64,000 nt of DNA from SZUA-430 sp040381215 (lineage in GTDB: Bacteria; Pseudomonadota; Alphaproteobacteria; Micropepsales; Micropepsaceae), in NCBI GenBank assembly GCA_040381215.1, contig JBEIHO010000001.1:62001-126000 (forward strand), in the 5' to 3' direction. The notes beneath the pieces were generated by a model that was given only the letters and a program-made list of their open reading frames with translations, ran no database searches and was not told the origin of the DNA. A program made the translations under genes and the position numbers. Shown one piece after another: positions 9,248-17,074 of this stretch (position 1 is the stretch's first letter; each line of letters starts with the position of its first letter).

Positions 9248-10513
9248 ATGCCCAAAATCGCAATTATTGGTTCCGGAATTTCCGGCCTCTCCGCAGCCTA
9301 CCTGCTAAAGCGCAAGCATGACATCACGCTTTTCGAGAAAGAATCGCGTCTTGGGGGACACAGCAGAACCGTTACGGTCAGGAAAGCCGACCAGATCATC
9401 CCGGTTGACACCGGCTTCATCGTGTTTAACGAGCGCAACTACCCTAACCTGACGGCCCTGTTCGCCGAATTGAAGGTGCCCGTCAAGGATAGCGACATGA
9501 CTTACGCCATGTCGGTCGGAGACGGCGAGTTCGAGTGGGGCGCGCAGGATCTCAACACGATCTTTGGGCAGCGCCGCAACATCTTGCGCCCGTCATTCTA
9601 TCGCCTCTTTGGCGAGGTGATGCGCTTCAATCGTGCAGCAGAACAGGCTGTTGCTGCTGATCCCACGATATCGCTCGGCGACCTGATCGGTGCGATGGGC
9701 CTGAGCGAGAATTTCAGGCAACTCTACCTCCTGCCGATGTCAGGCGCGATCTGGAGTTCGCCTCCCCGCCAGATGCTGGAGTTTCCCGCAAAGGTATTCG
9801 TGGACTTCTTCAGGAACCACGGTCTCCTGGCCATGAGCGGACAACCGCAATGGCGAACTGTTGATGGCGGTTCAACACAATATGTCTCTCGCATCGCAGC
9901 CGAACTCGGCGACACCGTGAAGCTTGGCTGCGCAGCCGTAGCTGTGCGACGGGACAAGACCGGCATCGTCATCACCGATGGCACTGGGGCCACATCGTCA
10001 TTTGATCATGTGGTCTTTGCCTGTCATTCGGATGAAGCCCTGGGCCTTCTTTCCGACGTGACTTCGCACGAAGCGCAAGCGCTGGCGGCAATCAGGTACC
10101 AGCGAAACGAAGCCATCCTCCACTGTAACCGGCAATTCATGCCCAAGCGCGAGCGCTGCTGGGCAAGCTGGAACTACAAGTCGGACGGCAAGGGGAAAGA
10201 GCCCGCTGTATCGGTCACATACTGGATGAATCGCCTCCAGGGCATCGACCGGTCATGTCCCCTGTTCGTTACGCTAAACCCGCAACTGCCCATGGACGAA
10301 AGCCAGATATTCGACCGGCACATTTTCCATCACCCCGTTTTCGACGCCGGCGCGATCAAGGCACAGGCATCACTCGCGGCATTGCAAGGCCAGAACAACA
10401 CCTGGTTTTGCGGCGCGTACATGCGCCATGGTTTCCACGAAGACGGGCTTCACAGCGCGCTGAAAGTCGTCGACCGTCTGGGCTGCAGGCCGACGTGGGC
10501 CGTTCTCGGCTGA
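9248..10513 (+). CDS. FAD-dependent amine-oxidase-like oxidoreductase of a cfa cluster
   Basis: This is a 421-residue flavoprotein with a dinucleotide-binding start (IGSGISGLSAAYLL, residues 7-20) and the second FAD motif LFEKESRLGGHSRT. The closest type I recognise is the NAD/FAD-binding protein encoded beside cyclopropane-fatty-acid synthases in Proteobacteria. Related enzymes act on fatty-acyl chains of membrane lipids, for example the dehydrogenation step in furan-fatty-acid synthesis in Rhodobacter. It is convergent with the chalcone-isomerase-like gene, and its stop codon lies inside a hairpin shared with that gene. The DUF1365 gene often found in such clusters is absent here. The substrate role is inferred. 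Confidence 0.82.
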   Translation: MPKIAIIGSGISGLSAAYLLKRKHDITLFEKESRLGGHSRTVTVRKADQIIPVDTGFIVFNERNYPNLTALFAELKVPVKDSDMTYAMSVGDGEFEWGAQDLNTIFGQRRNILRPSFYRLFGEVMRFNRAAEQAVAADPTISLGDLIGAMGLSENFRQLYLLPMSGAIWSSPPRQMLEFPAKVFVDFFRNHGLLAMSGQPQWRTVDGGSTQYVSRIAAELGDTVKLGCAAVAVRRDKTGIVITDGTGATSSFDHVVFACHSDEALGLLSDVTSHEAQALAAIRYQRNEAILHCNRQFMPKRERCWASWNYKSDGKGKEPAVSVTYWMNRLQGIDRSCPLFVTLNPQLPMDESQIFDRHIFHHPVFDAGAIKAQASLAALQGQNNTWFCGAYMRHGFHEDGLHSALKVVDRLGCRPTWAVLG

Positions 10514-10527
10514 ACACGTCAGCCGAG
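10505..10527. terminator. Bidirectional hairpin holding both convergent stop codons
   Basis: A perfect 9-base-pair stem (CTCGGCTGA with TCAGCCGAG) closes a 5-base loop. The TGA of the FAD oxidoreductase is in the left arm (10511-10513). The stop of the chalcone-isomerase-like gene (TCA on the plus strand, 10519-10521) is in the right arm. No T-tract follows on either side, so this is a likely RNA 3'-end structure rather than a classical intrinsic terminator. Confidence 0.55.
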
Positions 10528-11052
10528 GCGCAACAGATCTTCCCGAATGGAAGGCTCGGAACTGCGTGGCGACAGCCAGATACCGAAGAATGGCTCCGCG
10601 AAATCACCGGCCTCCATCTGTCCCGTTCCCTTGCCGTTGAGAAAAAACTGAACCGGACGGCCCGGGACATGCAAGGCGGTCAGCCGGTCACCTGCTTTCA
10701 CCGCAGGCAGGACGGTCGCCAGCGGCGCAGCAAACTGCGAGAGTTGCCGGTCCCCGAGGCCCGGTGCCACCTTCTTCATCTCCGACAGCGTCCTCTCCAC
10801 GATCTCCTCGGAAGAGAAAGACATGTTGTACTGGAGCGTGAGCGCAAAGGTGGTGCTCATGGACCACGTAGGCGCATCGGTCCAGAGATGGACGTCATAG
10901 GCTTTGAGAAACAGCCAGGTCAGCGAGGAGCGTCCATAGGGCTCCCGAGCCTGGAAGACACCCTGCAGCTCGGCCGGCTTGGCAGCCGCAGGCAGGCTGA
11001 AGCCCATGATGAAGGCTGCAACAACCGAGAGAAGAAGCACTGACTTACGCAT
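10519..11052 (-). CDS. Exported chalcone-isomerase-like protein
   Basis: This is a 177-residue protein with a Sec signal peptide (basic start, hydrophobic core, cleavage near PAAAKPAEL). The remainder resembles the bacterial chalcone isomerase-like family (Chalcone_3 type), a fold that in non-plant members binds fatty acids rather than making flavonoids. The segments YGRSSLTWLFLKAYDVHLWT and MSFSSEEIVERTLSEM fit this. It overlaps the end of the upstream cfa gene by 8 bases, so the two are probably translated from one message. A periplasmic lipid-binding role beside the cyclopropane synthase is plausible but inferred. Confidence 0.72.
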   Translation of the reverse strand: MRKSVLLLSVVAAFIMGFSLPAAAKPAELQGVFQAREPYGRSSLTWLFLKAYDVHLWTDAPTWSMSTTFALTLQYNMSFSSEEIVERTLSEMKKVAPGLGDRQLSQFAAPLATVLPAVKAGDRLTALHVPGRPVQFFLNGKGTGQMEAGDFAEPFFGIWLSPRSSEPSIREDLLRLG

Positions 11053-12214
11053 GGGCTAGCTCCACCTGAATCACATCGGTACGTTTGACCGCGAATGCCG
11101 CGGCACAGATCCCAAAATAGAATTGCCAGTTGCGCAGAAAGGGATCCCCGTGCCCCAGCGCACGGATGTCGCCCTCGACTTGCGAGAACCGCTGCGACCA
11201 GGTCCGCAAAGTGCGCGCATAATCCTGCCCGAAGCTGTGAACACCCACGGTCTTCAGGCCTGCCCGGTCAGCATGCCGCGAAACCTGCTCGAGCGAGGGC
11301 AACATGCCGCCCGGAAAAACATACTGGCGAATGAAGTCGCTGCGCGTTCTGTAGCCGGCAAAAAGCTCATCGCGGATCGTGATGATCTGGAGAACGGCAC
11401 GCCCTCCCCGACGCAACCGCTCGGACAACACCTGGAAATACTGCGGCCAGTACTTCTCGCCGACAGCCTCGAACATCTCGATCGAGACAATCGCATCGAA
11501 AGATCCCCGTGTGCGGCGATAGTCCTCCAGCCGCACGTCGGCCTTTCCGCCCAGCCTCTGTGTGGCGAAGGCATGCTGGGCCGGCGACACCGTAATCCCC
11601 GTGACGTGATGATTCGCTTGAGCCGCCATCTCGGCAAAACCGCCCCAACCACAACCGACCTCGAGGATATTGCTCCCCGCCCCGCCAACCTTTTCGAGGA
11701 TGCGCGCGTATTTGTTGCGCTGCGCATCGGCGAGCCCTTCTTGGCCACTGCGATAGAGCGCAGACGAATAAGTCATCGTCTCATCCAGCCACAGCGAATA
11801 GAAATCATTTCCGACGTCGTAGTGCGCCTTGATGTTGCGGCTGCTGCCCGCCTCGCTGTTGCGTCTCAGGACCGTGTTCAGCAGCACGAAGCCGATCCTG
11901 TTCCAGACATTGCCATGGGCATAGCCATCCAATCGGTCCAGGTTGATGAGGAACAGGGCAATGAGGCTTTCCACATCATCGGTTTCCCACGCACCGGCGA
12001 TGAAATCCTCTCCCAGACCGATGTCACCACGAGCGACGACGCGCTCGATGACACCCCAGTCATGGACCTTGAATGTCGCGCGGGGCCCCTCGATCGGCCC
12101 CTTGACCACGTGGTGCTCCCCCGTCGGATCGACGAACGTTAGCGTCCCGGCCTCCAGCCCCTGGATGGCCTCGAGCCAGCGCTTCTTCACGATCGATCGG
12201 GGAATAAGACCCAT
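11045..12214 (-). CDS. cfa: Cyclopropane-fatty-acyl-phospholipid synthase family methyltransferase
   Basis: This enzyme uses S-adenosylmethionine to methylate or cyclopropanate double bonds in membrane phospholipid acyl chains at the inner-membrane surface. The 389 residues contain the family motif HYDVGNDFYSLWLD (131-144), the SAM-binding EVGCGWGGFAE (185-195) and the C-terminal WQFYFGICAAAF segment. Length matches the family. AGGAGTG lies 6 bases before the ATG. It is first in a two-gene operon with the chalcone-isomerase-like gene. Relatives such as UfaM make methylated furan-precursor lipids instead of cyclopropanes, so the exact product is open. Confidence 0.92.
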   Translation of the reverse strand: MGLIPRSIVKKRWLEAIQGLEAGTLTFVDPTGEHHVVKGPIEGPRATFKVHDWGVIERVVARGDIGLGEDFIAGAWETDDVESLIALFLINLDRLDGYAHGNVWNRIGFVLLNTVLRRNSEAGSSRNIKAHYDVGNDFYSLWLDETMTYSSALYRSGQEGLADAQRNKYARILEKVGGAGSNILEVGCGWGGFAEMAAQANHHVTGITVSPAQHAFATQRLGGKADVRLEDYRRTRGSFDAIVSIEMFEAVGEKYWPQYFQVLSERLRRGGRAVLQIITIRDELFAGYRTRSDFIRQYVFPGGMLPSLEQVSRHADRAGLKTVGVHSFGQDYARTLRTWSQRFSQVEGDIRALGHGDPFLRNWQFYFGICAAAFAVKRTDVIQVELAHA

Positions 12215-12563
12215 GGCACACTCCTGAGGGCTCTACGGCCGCTCAGGCATGTTGGATTAACCCGCGGCCAATGACGGCAGATCGCCGCCCGTGAGACGAG
12301 GAACTCCTACAATGACGGCAATGTCCGGAAAACATGGAAATTTGGGACAGGCACAGCAATTCGAAAGCCCGGCAAGTTACCCACACCCGAAAGACGTAAA
12401 ACCGGCAGCTTCGGAGCTTCGATGGACAGGGTTAAGACTGATCCGGGCAACACGTCAGGTTCACCACGGGGTCCAATCCGTATTGACCATCGCAGGATTG
12501 TACAACACGCTGTCAATCCAGGATGCGTTGCCCGCGAGAAAACCGGCGAAAGGTGCTTTGGTC
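12215..12563. other. 349-base intergenic region between cfa and the CVNH gene
   Basis: This region separates two divergent genes and must hold both promoters. I see no RNA gene or repeat. The reading frame of the downstream lectin gene stays open through most of it (from about 12291). However, the translated stretch has no domain and would place a signal peptide 91 residues from the N-terminus, so I treat it as non-coding. An AAAGGTG ribosome site lies about 10 bases before the ATG at 12564. Confidence 0.6.
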
Positions 12564-13733
12564 ATGGTCCGTTTGATCACGTTTCTTCTGGTGGGGTTGG
12601 CCTTCCTGCCCGCCGCACATGCCCAGCCCTCTGGACCTTATCTGCAGTATTGCGACCAGACATCGATCGGCCAGGCAAGGTTTGCGGGCAAGGATCGTGA
12701 GTATCTCTACGCTGTCTGCAGGGACCGGTCCGGCCGCCAGGTCGCCAATGCATTCTACAATTTCCGACGCTGTCGCAGCCAGATCCAAAGCGTGGGCGGC
12801 GTGCTGCAGTGCAACGGTCTCCCGGAAGTGACACTGCCGCGCGGCCCATACCTGCAGACCTGCGAGAGTGTCATCATCGCCCACGGCGTCGCAGGAGCTG
12901 AGACCCTCTATGCGCGATGCCGCAACGCGCGCGGACGCCTCCTCGAGCAATCGGCGCTCGAGCTTGCCGATTGCGACGGTGCGGCCGTCGTCAACAACAA
13001 TGGCGTTCTGGGCTGCAGCTTTGCCTCCGGACCTGATCCCTACGCGCCGCCGCCAGGCTCAGGATATGGACCGGGTTATGGCCCACCGCCGGGCCCCGGT
13101 GCAGGCTATGGGCCAGGCAATGGACCGCCACCGCCACGGGGTTCCTACCGAACGAGCTGCGACCAGATCTACGTCACGCCGGGGCCTGGCAAGACCTTGA
13201 CGCTCAACGCCCGGTGTCAGACGCGGCGTGGCCGCGTGGTCGATGCGGTCCTGCCCAACTATCAGGCCTGTCGCGGCGACATCGGCAACAATGACGGACG
13301 CTTGGAATGCAGCGCAGCCCAGGGCGAGAACCTGGGCCAGCCGCCCCGTGGCTCTTATCGTGCCACCTGCCGCGACGATCAATTGGTACGCGGCAGGAGC
13401 GGACCGATCGATTTGATTGCCTCGTGCCAGACCCGCAGCGGGCGCCTCGTGGATGCAACGCTTCCGAATGTCAGGGCCTGCAACGGTGACATCAGCAACG
13501 ACGATGGCCGCCTTGTCTGTCAGAAGGGCCCTGATCTTGGCGAGCTGCCGCGGGGCTCTTATGCCGGCAGCTGTCGCGACGCGCGTTTGGAGCAACGACC
13601 AGGAGGCACGGTCGATTTGCTCGCGAGCTGCAAGACGCGCTCCGGCCGTTTTGTAGACGCGACCTTGCCGAATGTCCGCGGCTGCAAGGGCGACATCGGC
13701 AACGACAACGGCCAGCTCGTCTGCGCGCGATAG
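12564..13733 (+). CDS. Secreted protein with five cyanovirin-N homology (CVNH) repeats
   Basis: This protein of 389 residues has a signal peptide (1-20, ending AAHAQ). Five repeats of about 58 residues lie at 24-83, 93-151, 192-249, 262-319 and 330-387. Each follows the cyanovirin-N pattern: PRGSY, a first cysteine, a hydrophobic strand, a second cysteine in A-x-C, a conserved RxGR, and a third and fourth cysteine around DI-x-N-x-x-G-x-L. Four cysteines per repeat suggest two disulfides each. A Gly/Pro/Tyr-rich linker (152-191) separates repeats 1-2 from 3-5. CVNH domains bind mannose-type or other oligosaccharides, so an extracellular or periplasmic lectin is likely. The next gene starts within about 20 bases and also encodes an exported protein. 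Confidence 0.8.
   Translation: MVRLITFLLVGLAFLPAAHAQPSGPYLQYCDQTSIGQARFAGKDREYLYAVCRDRSGRQVANAFYNFRRCRSQIQSVGGVLQCNGLPEVTLPRGPYLQTCESVIIAHGVAGAETLYARCRNARGRLLEQSALELADCDGAAVVNNNGVLGCSFASGPDPYAPPPGSGYGPGYGPPPGPGAGYGPGNGPPPPRGSYRTSCDQIYVTPGPGKTLTLNARCQTRRGRVVDAVLPNYQACRGDIGNNDGRLECSAAQGENLGQPPRGSYRATCRDDQLVRGRSGPIDLIASCQTRSGRLVDATLPNVRACNGDISNDDGRLVCQKGPDLGELPRGSYAGSCRDARLEQRPGGTVDLLASCKTRSGRFVDATLPNVRGCKGDIGNDNGQLVCAR
13041..13133 (+). repeat. Gly-Pro-Tyr-rich linker coding repeat
   Basis: This short-period repeat inside the lectin gene encodes alternating GYGPG and PPPGP units at residues 160-190. It forms a flexible, extended spacer between the first two and the last three CVNH repeats. Such repeats vary in copy number by slippage. 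Confidence 0.65.
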
Positions 13734-13747
13734 GCCAAGGGGCGAAC

Positions 13748-15172
13748 ACGACGCGCCGGCTTGCCGTCGCACTGGCCTGTGGGGTCGCCCTGTTGCTGGC
13801 GACCGCCCGGCCCTGCGTCTCCGCGCAGGCGAATGACGCTCTCGACTTCCTCATCCAGGATGTCTGCGTCGATGCAAAGGACCGGCCCATTGCCGGAGAT
13901 CCGGCCTCGTGTCCACGGCATCGCGACCTGCGACCGCTCGAGCGCACGCCCTTTCTGCGGACGGACAACGAAGACGGCAAGGTCTACCAGTCGATCACAT
14001 CACACCCCGTCCGCTCACCCTATCCGGGACAGCGCATCCCGCGCATCGCTGCGACCAAGGAGTTTGGAGGAGATGATCCATCGACGGCGTTTCGCGATTT
14101 TGACCTGTGCCTGCCGGGAATTTGCACCCCACCCTTTCGCGACGGATACGACATCCTCGAGGCCGAGGGCGAATTCGTCTCCATCATCGGCACCAGCGAC
14201 CCGGGAATGAACGGACAGGTCTTCTGGAACAGCGCATGCTCCGGCGGGATGGAGAACCCGGCCAATCACGAAGACAGCTGGCTCTCCTTTCCGGCACGCA
14301 TCCTTCAGAACCCGAAGGGTACGCGGTTGGCCTGGCTGAAGATCAATCAGGGCACGGGATGCCCGTGGTTCTTCAATCCGGCATGGACGGAATGGCAACG
14401 CCTGCCCGGCCCCTTTGTCTTCACCTCAGGCAAGGCGCTGGAGGCCATTCGCTCGGACCATTTCGGTGGTCGCAGCCCGGCAAGGGCAGACCACATCGAG
14501 CGTTTCTACTTCACGCGCGCCTATGGCTTTACGCGCTGGGAACGATGGGAGCGAGGTGACGTGAGGGTCAAGGCGCATGGCTGCAACGATGCGACGACCC
14601 TGGAGCGCGATGGCGTCATCTATCGCCGAACGGATTGCCGCGACACGACACATGTCATCCAGCAGGCCGTGCCCTACCTGCCGGATGTCAGCGGACCACC
14701 CTGGCCGCTGAACGGCGCCCCCAACCTGTTGCGCAATCCCACGTTCGCACAAGGGCGTCTCGACGGGTGGCGCGCACCGCAGACCGCTCGCGCTGCGCCA
14801 TCAGGTCTTTCAGCAAGGAACATGGCGCTGACCGTCACCTGCATCACGGAATGCGAGGACAGTATCGTTTCGCAGGAAGCTGCAATCCCGCCAGCCATGC
14901 GCACGACGCGCCAGAACCTGCATTATGGCGGCTTGTTCAGGGCGGATCGGCCAGCCCGGCTGGACCTTCGCCTGACACTGCTCGACGACGCGGGGCGCAC
15001 GGTCAGGCAATGGGTGCATCCGGTCACGCTCGGCACGACATTCCGGGCGATAGACCTGTCGGGACCTTCAGACCTTGAACGTGAACGGATTAAGCGGATC
15101 AGGCTGGACATCCAGCCCGGCACCCCGGGCGCGAAGGTGATGATGGACGAGATCTACGTCATCGCCCGCTGA
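13748..15172 (+). CDS. Exported protein of unknown function with carbohydrate-binding-like C-terminus; start uncertain
   Basis: The frame encodes a secreted protein without a recognised N-terminal domain. The last 150 residues begin NLLRNPTFAQGRLDGW, the opening of many jelly-roll carbohydrate-binding modules of the CBM4/9 type, and end KVMMDEIYVIAR as such modules do. A good signal peptide (TRRLAVALACGVALLLA, cleavage near SAQA) is encoded from 13748. It has no ATG, GTG or TTG in front of it. The nearest conventional start, TTG at 13793, falls inside the signal sequence. An AAGGGG lies 6 bases before an ACG at 13748, so ACG may be the start (474 residues). The lectin gene ends 14 bases upstream, so the pair is almost certainly one operon. 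The body has many cysteines, which fits oxidised export. Confidence 0.65.
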   Translation, partial: TTRRLAVALACGVALLLATARPCVSAQANDALDFLIQDVCVDAKDRPIAGDPASCPRHRDLRPLERTPFLRTDNEDGKVYQSITSHPVRSPYPGQRIPRIAATKEFGGDDPSTAFRDFDLCLPGICTPPFRDGYDILEAEGEFVSIIGTSDPGMNGQVFWNSACSGGMENPANHEDSWLSFPARILQNPKGTRLAWLKINQGTGCPWFFNPAWTEWQRLPGPFVFTSGKALEAIRSDHFGGRSPARADHIERFYFTRAYGFTRWERWERGDVRVKAHGCNDATTLERDGVIYRRTDCRDTTHVIQQAVPYLPDVSGPPWPLNGAPNLLRNPTFAQGRLDGWRAPQTARAAPSGLSARNMALTVTCITECEDSIVSQEAAIPPAMRTTRQNLHYGGLFRADRPARLDLRLTLLDDAGRTVRQWVHPVTLGTTFRAIDLSGPSDLERERIKRIRLDIQPGTPGAKVMMDEIYVIAR

Positions 15173-15245
15173 GCTTCCGCAGGCAACGGAACCCAGGATG
15201 CCCCCTCGGGGACCCTGATCAAGGCTCTGATTTATTTTGAAAAAT

Positions 15246-15320
15246 TGGAGCGGGCGAGGCGATTCGAACGCCCGACCCTAACCTTGGCAAGGTTATGCTC
15301 TACCCCTGAGCTACGCCCGC
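15246..15320 (-). tRNA. tRNA-Gly (anticodon GCC)
   Basis: The minus strand folds into a complete 75-base cloverleaf. It has a seven-pair acceptor stem (GCGGGCG/CGCCCGC), a D-arm with GGGGTA, anticodon stem TAACC/GGTTA with loop TTGCCAA, and a T-arm with TTCGAAT. The discriminator base is T and CCA is encoded. The GCC anticodon is at plus-strand 15286-15288 (GGC). It decodes GGC and GGU. T-rich sequence immediately follows the CCA and probably ends the transcript. Confidence 0.97.
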
Positions 15321-15449
15321 GCTCCAGGACCGGCCGTCAAGCCGCATCCGCGTTAAGGCCGTGGGTTATGACTGAAAGCCTTGGGCGATGCAACACGATT
15401 CTGATTGGCCTCATCCGCGAAATAGCCCGGATCCTGTCTGGCGCCGCCG

Positions 15450-16433
15450 TCACGGACCGCCTTCCGGCCCGAGGTCCCCGAGCCTGTCTTGGTAAAGCCT
15501 CAACAGGCAATCCGTGGTGCTTGAGCCAGAGCCGGAACAGGTCGCGTCACGACGCGTCAACCAGGCTCGCTGCTCCTGCCGCAGGAGAGACACCTGCCCC
15601 GCCGCTTCTGCCCACGCAAGTCGTTCAAGATAGAGCTCGGATAGCCGGCGATCGAGGCGCGCAAGCGCCCCTGACGCACAGACCGCCTTTTCCACCCGGC
15701 TTCGCGCCGCGAGGCAGTCAAACGAAGCGGCAGGCGCACGAGGATCAGCGCGCAGCAGCCCGCGAAGTTCATCCATCGGGATCCGCACCTCCTGCGGTCC
15801 CGCAGCATAGGGGGCAACCTGATAGGCATCGAACATCACCGTCAGCCACTCCTTCGTCAGGACAAACCGCGCGAAATTGGCAGGGTTCGGCCCCGCACCC
15901 CGGCGGATCCAATTGGTGTCCCCCAGTCCATCCTGCTGGGCCAGCGACGCCGTTAATTGCTCGATGCTGGACTTGCTGATGCGCCGGATACCCGCAACGG
16001 AGAACAACTCCGCGATTTCGGCCTCGTACCCGTCCGGCAGGAGAAAGTGAAAAGTCCTGAATGTCGTGTTCGGATGCGCCCCGCCTGAGTAGGTGTAGTG
16101 CGCGAAGACAAGTGAGAGCACCTCGTCATCGTTCTGCGTCACCTCATAGGACAGCACCGAGCTCCAGCGCTGCGTCCCGCGCACCTCGTCATCCTCCGCA
16201 TTTCGCAAGTCCTGCCGGAAATCATCTTCAAGCGTACCCGCCCACCGCTCGATGAGCGCATCGATGCGCATCACACCTGTAGCGGGATAGACGAGATTGA
16301 TCTCGTGCGAGGATGTCACGTGCCTGATGGCGCGGGATGAAATCCTGAGAGGCTCCGCAGACACATCACCCGGCACCGCCGTAGCCAGCACCATGGTCAA
16401 GGCAACGGCAACAAGGATATTCTTTGCACGCAC
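15450..16433 (-). CDS. Exported protein with DUF3298-like and LprI-like regions
   Basis: This is a predicted periplasmic protein of 327 residues with a signal peptide ending near DVSAEP. Residues about 30-220 resemble the PdaC/DUF3298 type found in exported proteins, for example LSLVFAHYTYSGGAHPNTT and FVLTKEWLTVMFDAYQVAPYAAGP. The last 90 residues carry a four-cysteine LprI/DUF1311-type segment (SFDCLAARSRVEKAVCAS, RRDATC, TDCLLRLY), a fold known from lysozyme inhibitors. The chosen GTG at 16433 has a G-rich ribosome site. A TTG at 16451 is an alternative. It diverges from the prolyl-tRNA editing gene. A cell-wall or inhibitor function is possible but unproved. Confidence 0.7.
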   Translation of the reverse strand: MRAKNILVAVALTMVLATAVPGDVSAEPLRISSRAIRHVTSSHEINLVYPATGVMRIDALIERWAGTLEDDFRQDLRNAEDDEVRGTQRWSSVLSYEVTQNDDEVLSLVFAHYTYSGGAHPNTTFRTFHFLLPDGYEAEIAELFSVAGIRRISKSSIEQLTASLAQQDGLGDTNWIRRGAGPNPANFARFVLTKEWLTVMFDAYQVAPYAAGPQEVRIPMDELRGLLRADPRAPAASFDCLAARSRVEKAVCASGALARLDRRLSELYLERLAWAEAAGQVSLLRQEQRAWLTRRDATCSGSGSSTTDCLLRLYQDRLGDLGPEGGP

Positions 16434-16469
16434 CCTGAAACCCCCAAGCAATTTTCCAGCAAGGTCACC

Positions 16470-17003
16470 ATGAGCCAGGCCGCATCACAAGCGGAACTTC
16501 TCGCAGCCCTGGACCGGCTGGGAATTCCCAGCAACACGTTCCACCACCCCCCTGTATTCACCGTAGACGAAGCAAAGCGCCACAGGGGACCCATCGTCGG
16601 CGGACACACGAAGAACCTGTTCCTCAAGGACAAGAAAAGCCACCACTTCCTCGCAGTGACGCTCGAGGATGTCCCGGTGGACCTGAAAGCCCTCGGCGAC
16701 CTGATCGGCGCGAGCGGAAGACTGTCCTTCGCAGCCCCTGATACCCTGCGTGAAATGCTCGCGGTAGAGCCCGGCTCCGTGACCCCCTTCGCCCTCATCA
16801 ATGATCACCAATGTCGCGTGCAGCCCGTCTTCGACACACACATGCTGTCTGTCTCCCCGCTGAACTTCCACCCGCTGACCAATACGGCCACAACCGCCAT
16901 TTCCAGCGCGGATCTTCTAAGGTTTGCCCGATCCTGCGGTCACCAACCCGTTTGCCAGCGCTTTCCGCGGCGGGACGCCGCAGCTATAAGCCTTGAACCC
17001 TGA
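16470..17003 (+). CDS. Prolyl-tRNA editing protein (YbaK/ProX type)
   Basis: This is a freestanding trans-editing factor that hydrolyses mischarged Ala-tRNA(Pro) in the cytoplasm. The 177 residues cover a YbaK domain. The start SQAELLAALDRLGIPSNTFH and the motif VFTVDEAKRHRG are typical of the ProX/PrdX subgroup. GHTKNLFLKDKK contains the conserved lysine that contacts tRNA. VEPGSVTPFALIND is also characteristic. The ATG is preceded by AAGG. The following genes are on the same strand after a 71-base gap, so co-transcription is uncertain. The family assignment is strong. Confidence 0.9.
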   Translation: MSQAASQAELLAALDRLGIPSNTFHHPPVFTVDEAKRHRGPIVGGHTKNLFLKDKKSHHFLAVTLEDVPVDLKALGDLIGASGRLSFAAPDTLREMLAVEPGSVTPFALINDHQCRVQPVFDTHMLSVSPLNFHPLTNTATTAISSADLLRFARSCGHQPVCQRFPRRDAAAISLEP

Positions 17004-17074
17004 CCAAGGAGGGTGGTTGGCATTTCCCCCACCCGACCCCATCTTGAGATCCTGAAACCGAGAGAACGCAAGCC

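Noticed and set aside
11123..12142. 339-codon plus-strand open frame opposite cfa
   Set aside because: The minus strand encodes a protein with all Cfa motifs. The plus-strand translation has biased composition and no domain.
12291..12563. In-frame N-terminal extension of the CVNH gene (91 codons)
   Set aside because: It would place a clear signal peptide in the middle of the protein, has no recognisable domain, and a good ribosome site precedes the internal ATG at 12564.
13137..13724. CRISPR-like or mobile repeat array
   Set aside because: The repetition is of protein-coding CVNH repeats in frame with diverged codons. No spacers, cas genes or terminal repeats are present.
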